Source of the DNA: Sinonovacula constricta
Lineage: Eukaryota; Mollusca; Bivalvia; Cardiida; Solecurtidae
Assembly (NCBI GenBank): GCA_007844125.1
Contig: CM017562.1
Span: forward strand, 62,420,010-62,484,009
DNA: 64,000 nucleotides
Reading direction: 5' to 3'
Part shown: piece after piece, positions 1 to 12,900 of the stretch
Position numbering within the stretch: the first letter of the stretch is position 1
Layout: the number at the start of each line of letters is the position of its first letter
The notes under the pieces: generated by a model
What the model was told of the DNA's origin: nothing
Database searches by the model: none
The model's input: the letters and a program-made list of their open reading frames with translations, nothing else
Made by a program: the position numbers and the translations under genes

Positions 1-200
1 AACATGTACCACAACAATCTTGAAAAAAACATCATGTTAACCATGACAGCAGCTCGGGCTTCTCAACAGTCTGAAAACATGTACCACAACAATCTTGAAA
101 AAAACATCATGTTAACCATGACAGCAGCTCGGGTTTCTCAATAGTCTGAAAACATGTACCACAACAATCTTGAAGAACATCATGTTAACCATGATTGATT
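1..200. repeat. 75-bp tandem repeat, about 2.6 copies
   Basis: The stretch AACATGTACCACAACAATCT recurs at 1, 76 and 151, so the period is 75 bp. Copies differ by a few substitutions and by a shortened A-run in the last one. It continues off the left edge. It lies in the USP24 intron downstream of exon 17 and nothing in it looks coding. Confidence 0.9.
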
Positions 201-529
201 TGACTTAGGTACAAATGTATTACATCATTTAATCAAATAAGCAAAGGATTACAAGAAGTAGAAAACCCATTGAAATAACAAACCATTTGTCCACTAGTGT
301 CCTTCCTAAGTCTGTGTTCAGTCTTGTTGACATTCTCAAAGTAGGTCTTGAAACATGTAAAACCTGTAACAGACAATGGCATAATAGTTTGAATTGGGAC
401 ATAATGTATAATGTCAATTCTACACTAGACGACAAACAACTGAAGCAAGAGGTAGAGTAAAAAAAAACTCAACAGAAATGTGAGTCAAGTCATATCAAAC
501 CTACAAAAACCTACAGTAGACAACTAAAT

Positions 530-715
530 GAATAAAGTCAAGTAAAGCCTGCAGTAGACAACTTGATGAATAAAGTTAAGTAAAACATGCAATAGACAAC
601 TGAATGAAGAAATCAAGTAAAGCCTGCAGTAGACAACTTGATGAATAAAGTTAAGTAAAACATGCAATAGACAACTGAATGAAGAAATCATGTAAAGCCT
701 GCAGTAGACAGGCCA
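530..715. repeat. 75-bp tandem repeat, about 2.5 copies
   Basis: GTAAAGCCTGCAGTAGACA recurs about every 75 bp (near 543, 617 and 692), alternating with a related half-unit AAACATGCAATAGACAACTG. The unit is therefore itself an old doubling of a ~37-bp motif. It is intronic and non-coding. Confidence 0.85.
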
Positions 716-909
716 ATCATGAAGTTGTGTAAAACCTACAGAAACAACTGAACTAAAAAGTAATGTAAAATCTTATCATGCTACATTAGTTAATATGCAT
801 GACAAAATCTCTCATCTATTGGCTACAGTAATAAGATATATTAATTGAGACTAAGCGACAAATAGTTAACATCCTGATCAACCAGCTCCTTACATCAAGA
901 TATTCACAA

Positions 910-2020
910 TGGGAGCTAGACAATTGGTCCCATGGACATTTGGTCCCATGCCATTTTTTACAGGGTGGACAATTGGTCCCATCTAGTTTTGCCAAACTGG
1001 ATAATCGGTCCAATCCCATTTTTGACAAGGTGCACAATCGGTCCCATGTGTATATTACTCATATACTGGGCCTAAGAGAAAGTCACAATTTAAATACTTA
1101 TATACTAATATATTATTTATTCATCTTAATTAAATGTTACAGTCAAACTAATGAAGATAACTACTAAAAATGTTATAGAGTTTCTGGCTGCGATTGGACA
1201 GTGTATTAGGTTTAAGTAATTCTTATGTGATCTGTTGGACATTACATATATTGTTGTTAATTACAATGTACTATGTTATTCTGTATTGGAGCCTCAAAAT
1301 AGTGCTTAAGATTTTTGTACTTTTCATATTTGCTATATTGCATGCTGTAGTGCTTTGATATTTATTCTATAATTCATGTTCATTTGTCATCAAATGTGCT
1401 ATATTTGATGCTGTTAATACTGTGTCATTTATTCAATGTAGTGCTTTTGATATCATCTTTAATTTATGGTCATGTGCTATATTTCATGCTGTAAATACTG
1501 TGTTCAATTTATTCTATGTAGTGCTTTTGATACCTATTCCATAATTTATGTTCATTTGTCATCATATGTGCTACATTATATGTTTTGAACATTGTTATAT
1601 TTAATATTATTATAAAATATTAATATTATTCAATAAAGATTTAAGATAACTGAGATTGAAATACATTCACATGTATGATATGTTGTGCATAATAATTGAT
1701 ACTATGTTACTGAAAATAAAAAAATAAGGTTAAAGTTTGCAGACTTTATTTGTTTTTATTCAAAATAAGTTAATTAAACCAATTTTCTACTCATAACAGT
1801 TTGCATAAAGTAATCATATATTCTATTATTCACTTAATAATGGGACTTAAATAAGTGATATTTATCCACAACTGTCAAACTGAGATGGGACCAATTGTCC
1901 ACCTGGTCAAAAATGGGATGGGACCAATTGTCCAGCCTAGCAAAACTTCATGGGACCAATCGTCCACCCCTGTCAAAAATGGCACGGGAACAATTGTCCT
2001 AGGACCAATTGTCCTACAAT
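910..2020. mobile_element. MULE-like non-autonomous DNA element with long inverted repeats
   Basis: Seen directly: about 130 bp at the left end (about 915-1047) is matched in reverse complement by about 1885-2016. Both arms are built from variants of GGACAATTGGTCCCAT spaced by CCATTTTTGACAGGG-like linkers. The element is flanked by a 9-bp direct repeat TATTCACAA (901-909 and 2021-2029). The interior is AT-rich and holds about three copies of a ~100-bp repeat around TATGTAGTGCTTTTGATA, with no transposase. Long TIRs plus a 9-bp TSD are typical of Mutator-like elements; the superfamily is inferred, the structure is visible. Confidence 0.75.
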
Positions 2021-2105
2021 TATTCACAACATGTCCAAGCCTGATAATTTGGTAAATAGCAGGTTAAGAGTTAATACTTTAGTTGGCAACAGAAAGGCCT
2101 ACACA

Positions 2106-2671
2106 CAGGGTTCCCACAAATTAAGGTAAAATTCCAGACTTTTTTCAAGATTTTCTGGTTAAATTCCAAGTTTTTACCTGCCAAGGATGTCCTCTCAATA
2201 TCAATGAGCACTAAAAATGTTAATGTACAAAGGTGTTCACGATTGCTGTATTCAGTTTGCTGTAATGGGAACTGCACTTTAAAACCAAGTATTCTGACTT
2301 AAAAGTCGGGCTTTACAAATTAGTTGCATACTGAAGACTGGCTAAATTGCTGTAGTTAACGTTCACATTAATTACTGAAAGTGTATTTAAATTAAATCTT
2401 AGCAATCTGATGCCAATTTTGTGACTAAAAAGGCTTGGCAAAAACGCAGCAGGAATCGTGAAACATGATCAAATATATGCTTGCAAAACAGTCCCTTTTT
2501 ATTTACACACTATGATAACAAATTGGTGATTTCGTTCCCAAATCAGTTCGTACTTTTCCTGATTTTTTTTTCCGAATTTTGAACAGATATCATAAAATTC
2601 ATGGCATTTTCATGATAGAATTTTCAAAATTCCTGAGTTTTCCCCTTTTTCCCGGGAGCGTGGGAACCATG
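2106..2671. mobile_element. hAT-like MITE (CAGGGTTCCCAC ends)
   Basis: The left end CAGGGTTCCCAC and the right end GTGGGAACCATG are inverted relative to each other, and subterminal AAAATTCC/GGAATTTT stretches mirror each other. TACACA occurs immediately outside both ends (2100-2105 and 2672-2677), probably the remains of an 8-bp duplication. Length is 566 bp with no coding capacity. Ends of this kind are common among hAT-type MITEs of marine invertebrates; the family assignment is from general knowledge. Confidence 0.55.
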
Positions 2672-2819
2672 TACACATGGTCTAGGTTCACAAACTAAAG
2701 AAAGCAGCCCCCTAATTAAGTTGTTTTTTGTCATAAACATTGATTGTTTACAGTAATATATACTCACAGAACAATCATTTGGTTATGTATTTAACATTTA
2801 AAATCATTTTGTTCTACAA

Positions 2820-3700
2820 ACAAGTGGCCATGACGGGCCCATCTCGCTCACCTGAATGGCATAGGTATATAGTAATAGTTAGCAAGGAATATTAACAATG
2901 TTTAAACAGACCAGAATTATTGTAATAGATGTACACAAGCAACATTCAGTTTTAATTTAATCAAAAGATTTTCAAAGATTTCCAATAAAGCCATATATGT
3001 AAAATGGCAACACCCCTTGTGATCAAAGTTCTTTAAACAACCTTGATACATGGCCACCTAAGGAGCATGTATACCAAATATCAAGGCTCTAGCATATGTA
3101 GTTTCTGAAAAAGGTTTTCAAATGTGTCCTATATAGCCATATGGAAAATGGCAACACCCATGACGGCCATTAAGTTTTTTTACTGATTCCAATTCTTTAA
3201 ACAATCTTGATATAGATCCACTCAAAGAGTACCAAATTTCAAGGCTCTAGCAAAAGTAATTTCTGACAAGAGCATTTTCTAAAATTTCCTGAATAGCCCT
3301 TTTTGAAAAATGGACAAGGCCCTTTTTGACTATGTTTTTTTCACAATCAAACGTCTTTGAACAATCTTAATATGGAGAAACCCAAGGATATCAGATACCA
3401 ACTATCAAGACTCTATCTCTTTTTGTTTTTTGACAGGAAGGTTTTCCAAATTTTCTCTTATAGCCATATAACAAAACGACCAAACCCCTTAACGATATGT
3501 TTTTCTTTGAAACAAAATTCTTTGTGCATCTCTTCTTTCCACTTGCCCGCTAAAGTTTCCAAGAAAGTTTGGTTGAATTTGATTCAGAGATTTCAGACGA
3601 AATGTTGCTTAAAGACGAATGATGGATGCGTGACTCATGATTTGACTGTCACAACAGTTCACTCTGAGCATATGCTCAGGTCAGCAAAAAAAGTGTTGCC
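2820..3700. repeat. Diverged interspersed repeat cluster related to the 145-bp family
   Basis: Loose tandem blocks repeat phrases such as CAATCTTGATA, CCAAATTTCAAGGCTCTAGC and TTTTCTAAAATTTCC. The style matches the large plus-strand cluster at 47865-51440 but the sequence is far diverged. It begins near GGCCATGACGGGCCCATCTC, resembling the terminal GGCCATCATGGCCC of that family. It is intronic or downstream of USP24 exon 17. No USP24 exon was recognised in 1-3827. Confidence 0.5.
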
Positions 3701-3827
3701 AGCATAAGAATGCAGAAAATTAATGCAGAAGTCAAATGTTTTTTTTTTTATATATTTAAGGCCATTTACATCAGCATTTTACCCTTTGTTGTCATCAAAT
3801 TAAACTATGTGGAAGAAGTGTCCTAAC

Positions 3828-3939
3828 CTTTATCACTGATCATTGCTGCATCCAGCTTGAGCAGCTCATTCTGAAACAGTTTGGACTGGGTGTCTGTGTC
3901 TAGATCCATGAGGCCACTGCTGAACCACTCATAACATGT
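3828..3939 (-). CDS. USP24: USP24 exon 17 (last one in window)
   Basis: 112 nt, phase 0 in, phase 1 out; acceptor TTTGCCAG|ACATGT, donor GATAAAG|GTTAGG. Reads CYEWFSSGLMDLDTDTQSKL and then FQNELLKLDAAMIS, matching human CFEWFTKGQHDLESDVQQQL and FKEKILKLESYEIT. The gene must continue beyond position 1, including the whole catalytic domain. Confidence 0.94.
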
Positions 3940-6900
3940 CTGGCAAACATAGAACATAGCAAAATACACTGGTATACAGTATAACAGCTTGTGTAGCATT
4001 AGGTATGTCAGTGCAATATATAGAGAGATATAATGTTGATACAGAAATAAAGAAAAAAGCATGAACAATTCTCCTCATATATGGATCAGTAATAAAGGTC
4101 AATGAGATTTTGTTTGTATAAAATTGGTTTCAACTCTAATTTTAACCAGGCTTAATTAATGTCTGTCATAACTTTTGCCACCATGATTTATATGGGCATC
4201 AAATGTATTGGTGAACCAGTGCCACATGTGTACCTCCTTGTCCCAGTTGCAAGCCTCGGTGGAGGCGACAAGAGCAGACCAGATCTCCTTACACCGGGAC
4301 CACTGCAGGTACAACACACCCTCAGCCAGGATGTACTGCAGGAACGAAAGGTGTGACGTCACATACTGAAACAGGAGAACAGAGGAATACAAAATAATGA
4401 AATATAATCTTAAAATATGCAATATATTCAGGTTACAGGATACAGAAAGCATCAAAATACAAATTCTGAAACACAAGAACATGCAACAAGGTTCTATATC
4501 TAACGAATGGCATTGACATCACTATTTTTTGTGCTTATTTTGTCCAATTATATTGATTATATTATCAAAGGCTTGTTCTGATAAATGCACTGATACTATA
4601 ACCACGACACTACCAGTAGAGGTACATCAGGGACGAAATCCTCAAAGAACTTCACATTTAGTGAAAATACATGGACAAATACTAACAAACAAAAACTTTT
4701 GACCTGAAAAAAGAAAACCTTAATTTTAGCATTAAATATGCTTATTTTATCATTTCCAAACATATAAGGTACAGGAATTATTTGCTAAAGGATATACAGC
4801 ATTATGCTGTCTACAGACCTCAGAGTGTGGGTATTTGCCATCTACGAGTGTTGATTCCACCACACCATTGTCTCCTGCTGCCAGGACAGCCTGCTTGTGA
4901 CATTTGACCAGGCTCTGGGTCACAAGTTTGATGATGTCAAAGTTCTTGTTCAGGTCGTGGAGGTAACCCTGTGTAATGTGAATGAAACTAAAGACATAGT
5001 AAACCACAACAATGGAAAATGAAAGAGTTTTGTTTTTTTATCAAGGGAAATTGAAGGACTGCATACTTCTGAAAAGTTATGGAAAAAAGGGAGTGCCAAA
5101 TAAAAGGAAAACATCTGAATGCCAGCAGATTAATTTATTCTCCGAAAACGTTTCGGCACACAAAACTTGGCAAGCAAGAAATTACATACCTTGTCAGTTT
5201 TCATGCTGTTTTTCACAATATTTTTGGCCAACTGGTGAAGCTGCTTTAATGCCGGTAGAACACACACACCCTGAATGGGACATCGACGAATGTATGGTCA
5301 GTTTATGTTAGAGAAGAATAAATGTTTAGGTCTAATAAGTACCAATGATATGCTGCAGGCATGCTACAATGAATAACTGGCATTCACATGACCTGCATTC
5401 CTAAACCATGAGCAAAATGAACATTCTGAATTCATAAACTGCTAATCTCATATTTGTAAATTTGAAAATAGTGCAGATCCAGATCAGGCAGCTCAGTTGG
5501 CTGCAGAGTTTCTGGTCATGTCTAGTTTGGTCTGTATGAAGTTTTAAGCCACAAAACAAAGAATTTAGAACAGTTTGCTAACAAGTTAAGCAAGCAAAGG
5601 ATCTTAAAAAGGAGATACTACAATGGTTTTAGAATATCACGTCAATAAGTAAATCTAAATTATATAGTTCATACCTATGGTCAATGTTTGGAGGCATTAA
5701 AAACATAATTACTTTTTCATTTGGATCTTACTAAAGTAAAGTAAAAATATAACACAAACAATAATATCAAAACAGCTTTTACCTTTTTGATGTCCTCGAC
5801 ACATTTGGAGACATAGGTGCGTTTCACCTGTTCCTTGACACTGTATGAATCATTGAGGATAGCCAGGTGTTCATCTAGGGCCAGCTCTATCAGGTGGGTA
5901 GACAATACAGGCAGGTGGGACAGGTCCCATAGTAGTTGTAGGAATCTGGGAACAAAGGGAAATATACAGGTAAAAACAATGTGAACATCTGGAGGATGGA
6001 CAATACTAGCAGGTGGAAAGGTGCCACAGCAGTTGTAGGATCATGGACACAAGAGTAAAATATACAGCAAAACACCATGTAAATATCAGGAGGGTGGACA
6101 ATACAAGTGAATGAGAAAAATCCCATGGAAGCAGTAGGGATGAGATGAGCCGGCATTTTTGCCGATACTGTGCAGCAACATTTCTATCGTTATAGCACAG
6201 GGGCACTTATGAGGTGCCCAGGGACTGAACCCGGCCGGTCCATTATACTGACACCGAGAAGTCAGGCGTAATGCTGTCCCCTTAGCCCCGAGCGTTAGAA
6301 GGGGAGCCACTACTACCAACTTTAAAGTCTTTGGTTTGACCCGGCTGGAGTTCGAACCCACTGACCTCCTGATCCGCAAGCCGACGCTCTAACACCTGAA
6401 CTATTGCAAGCCGGTTGTAGCAGTAGGATCTGGGAAACAATGGTAAATATACAGTAAAAAAACACCATGTAAACATCAGGAGAGTGGACAATACAGGCAG
6501 GGGGAAACAGGTCCCATAGCAGCGGTAGGACCATGGGAAACAACAGGATACAGGTTAAACCCAAGTAAACAAGAGGTAAACATCAGATGGGCGGGAACAG
6601 GTGCTGAAGTTGTAGGATCTTAAGAAACAATGGGAAATATATAGGTAAACACCATGTAAACATCAGTTAGATGGACCATACAGGTGGAGGAGACAGATCC
6701 CCTGGCAGCTGTTACATCTGGGAAACAAAGAGCAATATACAGGTAAACACCATGTAAACATCAGGTGTGAGGGACAATACAAGCAGGTGGGACAGTTCCC
6801 ACAGCAGCTGTATGATCTTGGGAAACAATAGGAAACAAACAGGTGAACCCATGTAAACATCAGGTGGGATCTAAAGGTATTGATATATAGGTTAACCAAT

Positions 6901-9900
6901 GTAAACATCAGGTGGGATTATAAAGTATGAATGAACAGGTGAACCCATGTAATCCATCAGGTGGGATTATAAAGGTATAGATGAACAAGTGTAGCCATGT
7001 TATCCATCAGGTGGGATTATAAAGTATGAATGAACATGTGAGCCCACAAAATCCATCAGGTGGGATAATAGAGGTATGGATGAACAGGTGAACCCACAAA
7101 ATCCATCAGGTGGTATTATAAAGGTATGAACAGGTGAACCCATGTAATCCATCAGGTGGGATTATAAAGGTATGGATGAACAGTTGAGCCCACAAAATCC
7201 ATCAGGTGGGATTATAAAGGTATGGATGAACAGGTGAGCCCACAAAATCCATCAGGTGGGATTATAAAGGTATGGATGAACAGGTGAGCCCACAAAATCC
7301 ATCAGGTGGGATTATAAAGGTATGAACAGGTGAACCCATGTAATCCATCAGGTGGGATTATAAAGGTATGGATGAACGGGTGAACCCACATAATCCATCA
7401 GGTGGGATTATAAAGGTATGGATGAACAGTTGAGCCCACAAAATCCATCAGGTGGGATTATAAAGGTATGGATGAACAGGTGAACCCATGTAATCCATCA
7501 GGTGGGATTATAAAGGTATGGATGAACAGGTGAACCCATGTAATCCATCAGGTGGGATCCTAAAAGATATTTATGAACAGGTCATTGTGAATTCAAGTTA
7601 TTCATTGAAGTATACAAATCAAAAGGGGTTATCAAAAACCCTTGTTACAGACAAGGGCCTCACATTTATTCTCCAAATATACTCATACATGCACTTTTAG
7701 TTTTTTTCAAGCTACAATGATGCTTGTCTAAGAATGTGCAGTCTAAGATACATTCTTTACTAGTCTTACTGCTATTGTTTTTAAGGGTAAATAAGTCAAA
7801 TGTAGCTAGAGCAGGACCTGTTAAACGAATTTTTCAACTTTTTTAGCCATACATCTGTTAGCCATAATAAAGCTTTGCTGGAAAAAAAAAAAACACTACA
7901 AAAAAGATTTGAACCTGAAAAAAATATGACTTTAGTTAGGTTTTGTTCTTGTACACAGCAGCTACAGATATATTGTGGGAAGGAATGATGGCCTTTATAA
8001 ATATCAAAGCATTCTGATTGTTCCATATGTATGTCTTCTTGGAAAGAAATTATACGCAATTACTGTCCTTATTGTAAAGATTACATGTAATTCTAAATTC
8101 ATTATTACATATGAATCTAGATATTCTGTGTTGTCATTGTTGTTTTATAAACCAAATTACAAAGCATTTTGAGTCTTTAAATAAAAAAAACATTTAAGCC
8201 AGTGAGCAAATGCCAATAATATAATCCAAACAGGTTTTAAACAAGATTTCAAAAACTAATTACCTGATTTGTGATTTTAGTATTTTTGGCATCTCGTCCA
8301 ATCTTGCCAATCAAGCTGAGTAGCTTTTCTCTGGTCTTGTCGTTGTCCTCTTGCCATTTCTGAAAAATGAACAAACATACTGTAAACCTGGATTAGAACT
8401 GGATGAAGAAGCAAGGAACAAATTCTTTGGTTTTCCTTTCAGAACAGAATTGTAGTGATATAAAAAATTTCTCCTTTACACTTTTAAAACATTTTAATTA
8501 TGAAAATTTACAGTACAGATTACACTCATCGGTGTTCACCCATGATCGATCCATACCATTACTCTCTATTCATCGCCCATTTGGATATTTAGTTCACTTT
8601 TCACCATTTCTGATAATGATATTTCATTGGTCACTTTATAATCTGATGAAGATTTCAGTCTAATGATAAAGCTTGTTCTTTCACTGTTTTGACAGACTTG
8701 TCAAAATGGCAACGCCATTGTTATACTTCTAATCTCCACACTGAGGAGTACGGATTTTGTAAGCAGTATTATGATTGGCCAATTCTTGTTTTATTCAGTT
8801 CGATAAGATTTACCAATAAACCCAAGGTGGACTAATGTAGTAAAATGGAAAAGTGTAGCGTGGGTATCTGTGGGTATCATAAATGGTCAAAATAAACTGC
8901 ATGCATGGTTTGTGAATAAGTTAGAAGATCCACTCCGGTCTCTCACCTTCTGTATCAGCAGTACAAGGTGTTCTAGTTGATTAGGGTCAAACTTGACAGC
9001 AGCAGCAGCAATCACTGAGTGGATGTTATCTATCACATTGTTTGTCTGAGAGATCTGAAGTACACATTACAAAACAAAATATTAAACCTTTAAATCTTTG
9101 CAAAATAAAAAAAAAAAAAAAATAAAAAAATATTGTGACATTTATATTGTTCATGTACAATAAACATCCATAAAATCACTGCAGTTGGTCCTTTGTCTGA
9201 AAGAAAATGCACAAAAAGATCCAGTTACCTTGAGTAAGACAGAATAAAGAGGCAACTTCTTGAGGGAACATAAAAAATTTGGCAAAATGTAGCAGAGAAA
9301 CCTAAATTATTATGCTTGTTGATAATAAGAAATTAAACTGTCCTTCAACTCAGGCAAAGTATAAGGGAAAACAAACACAAAAAGTATTAAGATAAAAAAT
9401 GGTGTATGAACATTGGTCAAAAAGTCATTGTATTTGTGCTTCAAAAGTCATATAAAGTGAATGGTAAGCAACCTGCATCTTCCAGATCTGTGTGAGCTCT
9501 TCTGAAGTAAGATCTGTCCCCAGGAAGTCTACAATCCCCTTGATCTTGTCACAGTACTGGGCTTGGTCAATGTTACCTGCAAAAAAACAATCAATACAAG
9601 TGTAAAACAGAGCAGGTCATGTTTACCTGCACATAAACAATCAACACAACTACAACATATAGCAGGTCACCTTTACCTGCACATAAACAATCAACACATC
9701 TACAACATATAGCAGGTTGATTTTACCTGCACATAAACAATCAACACATCCACAACAAATAGCAGGTCACGTTTACCTGCACATAAACAATCAACATATC
9801 TACAACATATAGCAGGTTGATTTTACCTGCACATAAACAATCAACACATCTACAACATATAGCAGGTCACGTTTACCTGCACATAAACAATCAACACATC

Positions 9901-12900
9901 TACAACATATAGCAGGTTAATTTTACCTGCACAGAAACAATCAACACATCTACAACATATAGCAGGTTGATTTTACCTGCACATTAACAATCAACACATC
10001 CACAACAAATAGCAGGTCACGTTTACCTGCACATAAACAATCAACATATCTACAACATATAGCAGGTTGATTTTACCTGCACATAAACAATCAACACATC
10101 TACAACATAGAGCAGGTCACGTTTACCTGCACATAAACAATCAACACATCTACAACATATAGCAGGTTAATTTTACCTGCACAGAAACAATCAACACATC
10201 TACAACATATAGCAGGTTGATTTTACCTGCACAGAAACAATCAACAAGTCTATAAAATATGCCTCGTTGGTGTTACCTGCACAGAAATATTAAAGAAATG
10301 TATACAATATGACACATAAATTACATATATATATATATGAAAAGATTATAAACACATTAACAAAACAACATAAGGTCAACTGTTACATATGACTCCCCAC
10401 AGAAACCACCTTTCAACTGTTATATCTGACTTCCACAGAAACCACCTTTCAACTGTTATATCTGACTCCACACAGAAACCACCTTTCAACTGTTATATCT
10501 GACTCCACAGAAACCACCTTTCAACTGTTACATCTGACTTCCCACAGAAACCACCTTTCAACTGTTATATCTGACTCCACACAGAAACCACCTTTCAACT
10601 GTTATATCTGACTTCCACAGAAACCACCTTTCAACTGTTATATCTGACTTCCCACAGAAACCACCTTTCAACTGTTATATCTGACTCACACAGAAACCAC
10701 CTTTCAACTGTTATATCTGACTCCACAGAAACCACCTTTCAACTGTTACATCTGACTTCCCACAGAAACCACCTTTCAACTGTTATATCTGACTCCACAC
10801 AGAAACCACCTTTCAACTGTTATATCTGACTCCACAGAAACCACCTTTCAACTGTTATATCTGACTCCACAGAAACCACCTTTCAACTGTTACATCTGAC
10901 TTCCCACAGAAACCACCTTTCAACTGTTATATCTGACTCCACACAGAAACCACCTTTCAACTGTTATATCTGACTTCCCACAGAAACCACCTTTCAACTG
11001 TTATATCTGACTCCACAAAGAAACCACCTTTCAACTGTTATATCTGACTCCACAGAAACCACCTTTCAACTGTTATATCTGACTCCACAGAAACCACCTT
11101 TCAACTGTTATATCTGACTCCACAGAAACCACCTTTCAACTGTTACATCTGACTTCCCACAGAAACCACCTTTCAACTGTTATATCTGACTTCCCACAGA
11201 AACCACCTTTCAACTGTTACATCTGACTTCCCACAGAAACCACCTTTCAACTGTTATATCTGACTTCCCACAGAAACCACCTTTCAACTGTTACATCTGA
11301 CTTCCCACAGAAACCACCTTTCAACTGTTATATCTGACTTCACACAGAAACCACCTTTCAACTGTTACATCTGACTTCCCACAGAAACCACCTTTCAACT
11401 GTTATATCTGACTCCACACAGAAACCACCTTTCAACTGTTATATCTGACTCCACACAGAAACCACCCTTCAATTGTCAGCCTTACAGCTGTCTGAAAGTT
11501 GAGACAGATTAAGAACAGATTCCAGAAGATGCCCAGGACAAAATTGTCTGACCGAAGACAAGACACATTCCAACAGGAACTAGAGTCAAGGCTCTTAGAA
11601 TGGCTGCAAGATTGGCGGGCACAAAAGATTGCAGTTACTGGAGTTACTGAAAGCAATCCTGCTAGCAAAGAGCATCAACCTTACATTCAAGGCTTCAACT
11701 AGATAGAGCTGTCTATTCATGAGATGACACAAACTCTGTTTCTGAAGAAGAACACATATAGCCAAAAGTGACAGAAGATAATGGCAACAGTCTTCTGGAT
11801 TTCAAGAGACTTATCATCAAGAGGAGGAAAAAGCATCATTACGATTTGTCACAGATAAAAAAAGCCAACCAAACACCACTTAAAATAGACCTTCACCAGA
11901 CTTCTACAATCAACACAAAAGGAGGTCAACATTTGGACCACAGAAAATATGCTTGCTTGCACCACAAATGGGGGAAGCTGCCACCCTACATTGAGTTCAT
12001 GTGGAAAACATTGCCTAAAGGCATGAAGTGGCCACCTGGAGTGCTGGTCCGTTTACCAGGACAGGGATTGTTTTGACGACCATGTTATACTTGACATGGT
12101 GAGGACTGTCTGAGGCAAATGTCTAATGGGGATGACAAACCAAGGACAATCCCTGTGCTCGACGCATTCAAGTCGTTGGGACTGAAGAAGGCTCTACACG
12201 AAGAAGCAAACTTGCACATAGCCATCATCCCTGGAGGATTGACATCCATCCTTCAGTCAATTGATGTTACCATAAACAGATGATTTAAAACATTGCTGTG
12301 AAGAAAATGGTCAAATTGGTAGGAAGAGGTAAATATACGATCATACCAGCCAGCAGAATGTGGAAGCCAGAAGTGAACGAAATCTGCAGGTAAATAAAGA
12401 CCGGTTAGAATGAAACTGACCCAGCCATTATGAGGAGGTAGTGGAACATGAGAATGATGGGAAAAAAAGACAATTTTTACCACAAGACCATAAGACCCCC
12501 CTGAAATTGGGGTATGAGAAGTTTTCTAAGCTATTTGAAAGTGATGAGGACAAAAACAAGTTGGAAAGGTTCCAAAGGTTCTTATCACAACAAAAATCAG
12601 AAATGTCCCTTCGTATGTACCTACAATTGTCAAAAAACAACAACAAGAGGGCCATGATGGCCCTTAATTGCTCAACTGAGGACACAGGCTTTAAGTAGGC
12701 CCAAATCAGGTGTCTAGTAATTTAGAGTTATTTACTTTAGAAATCTCTGATAAAGATTGGACTATTAGCATGGCCTCTCTGCTGATAACATTTTCTAAAA
12801 CTTTACCTAGTGACCTACTGAATCCATGCGACTCAAATCAAAACTTATCTAAGATTGCATACTAACAAACATTCTGGCCAAGTTTGGTGAAGATTGGGCC

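Noticed and set aside
3357..3707. 116-codon plus-strand ORF
   Set aside because: It lies in the diverged interspersed repeat and has no domain; it probably contains no gene.
6895..11470. Regular direct repeats reminiscent of a CRISPR array
   Set aside because: Units are contiguous with no unique spacers, and the context is an animal intron.
11490..12700. Active transposase gene
   Set aside because: Multiple frameshifts and stops, and the first catalytic acidic residue is replaced.
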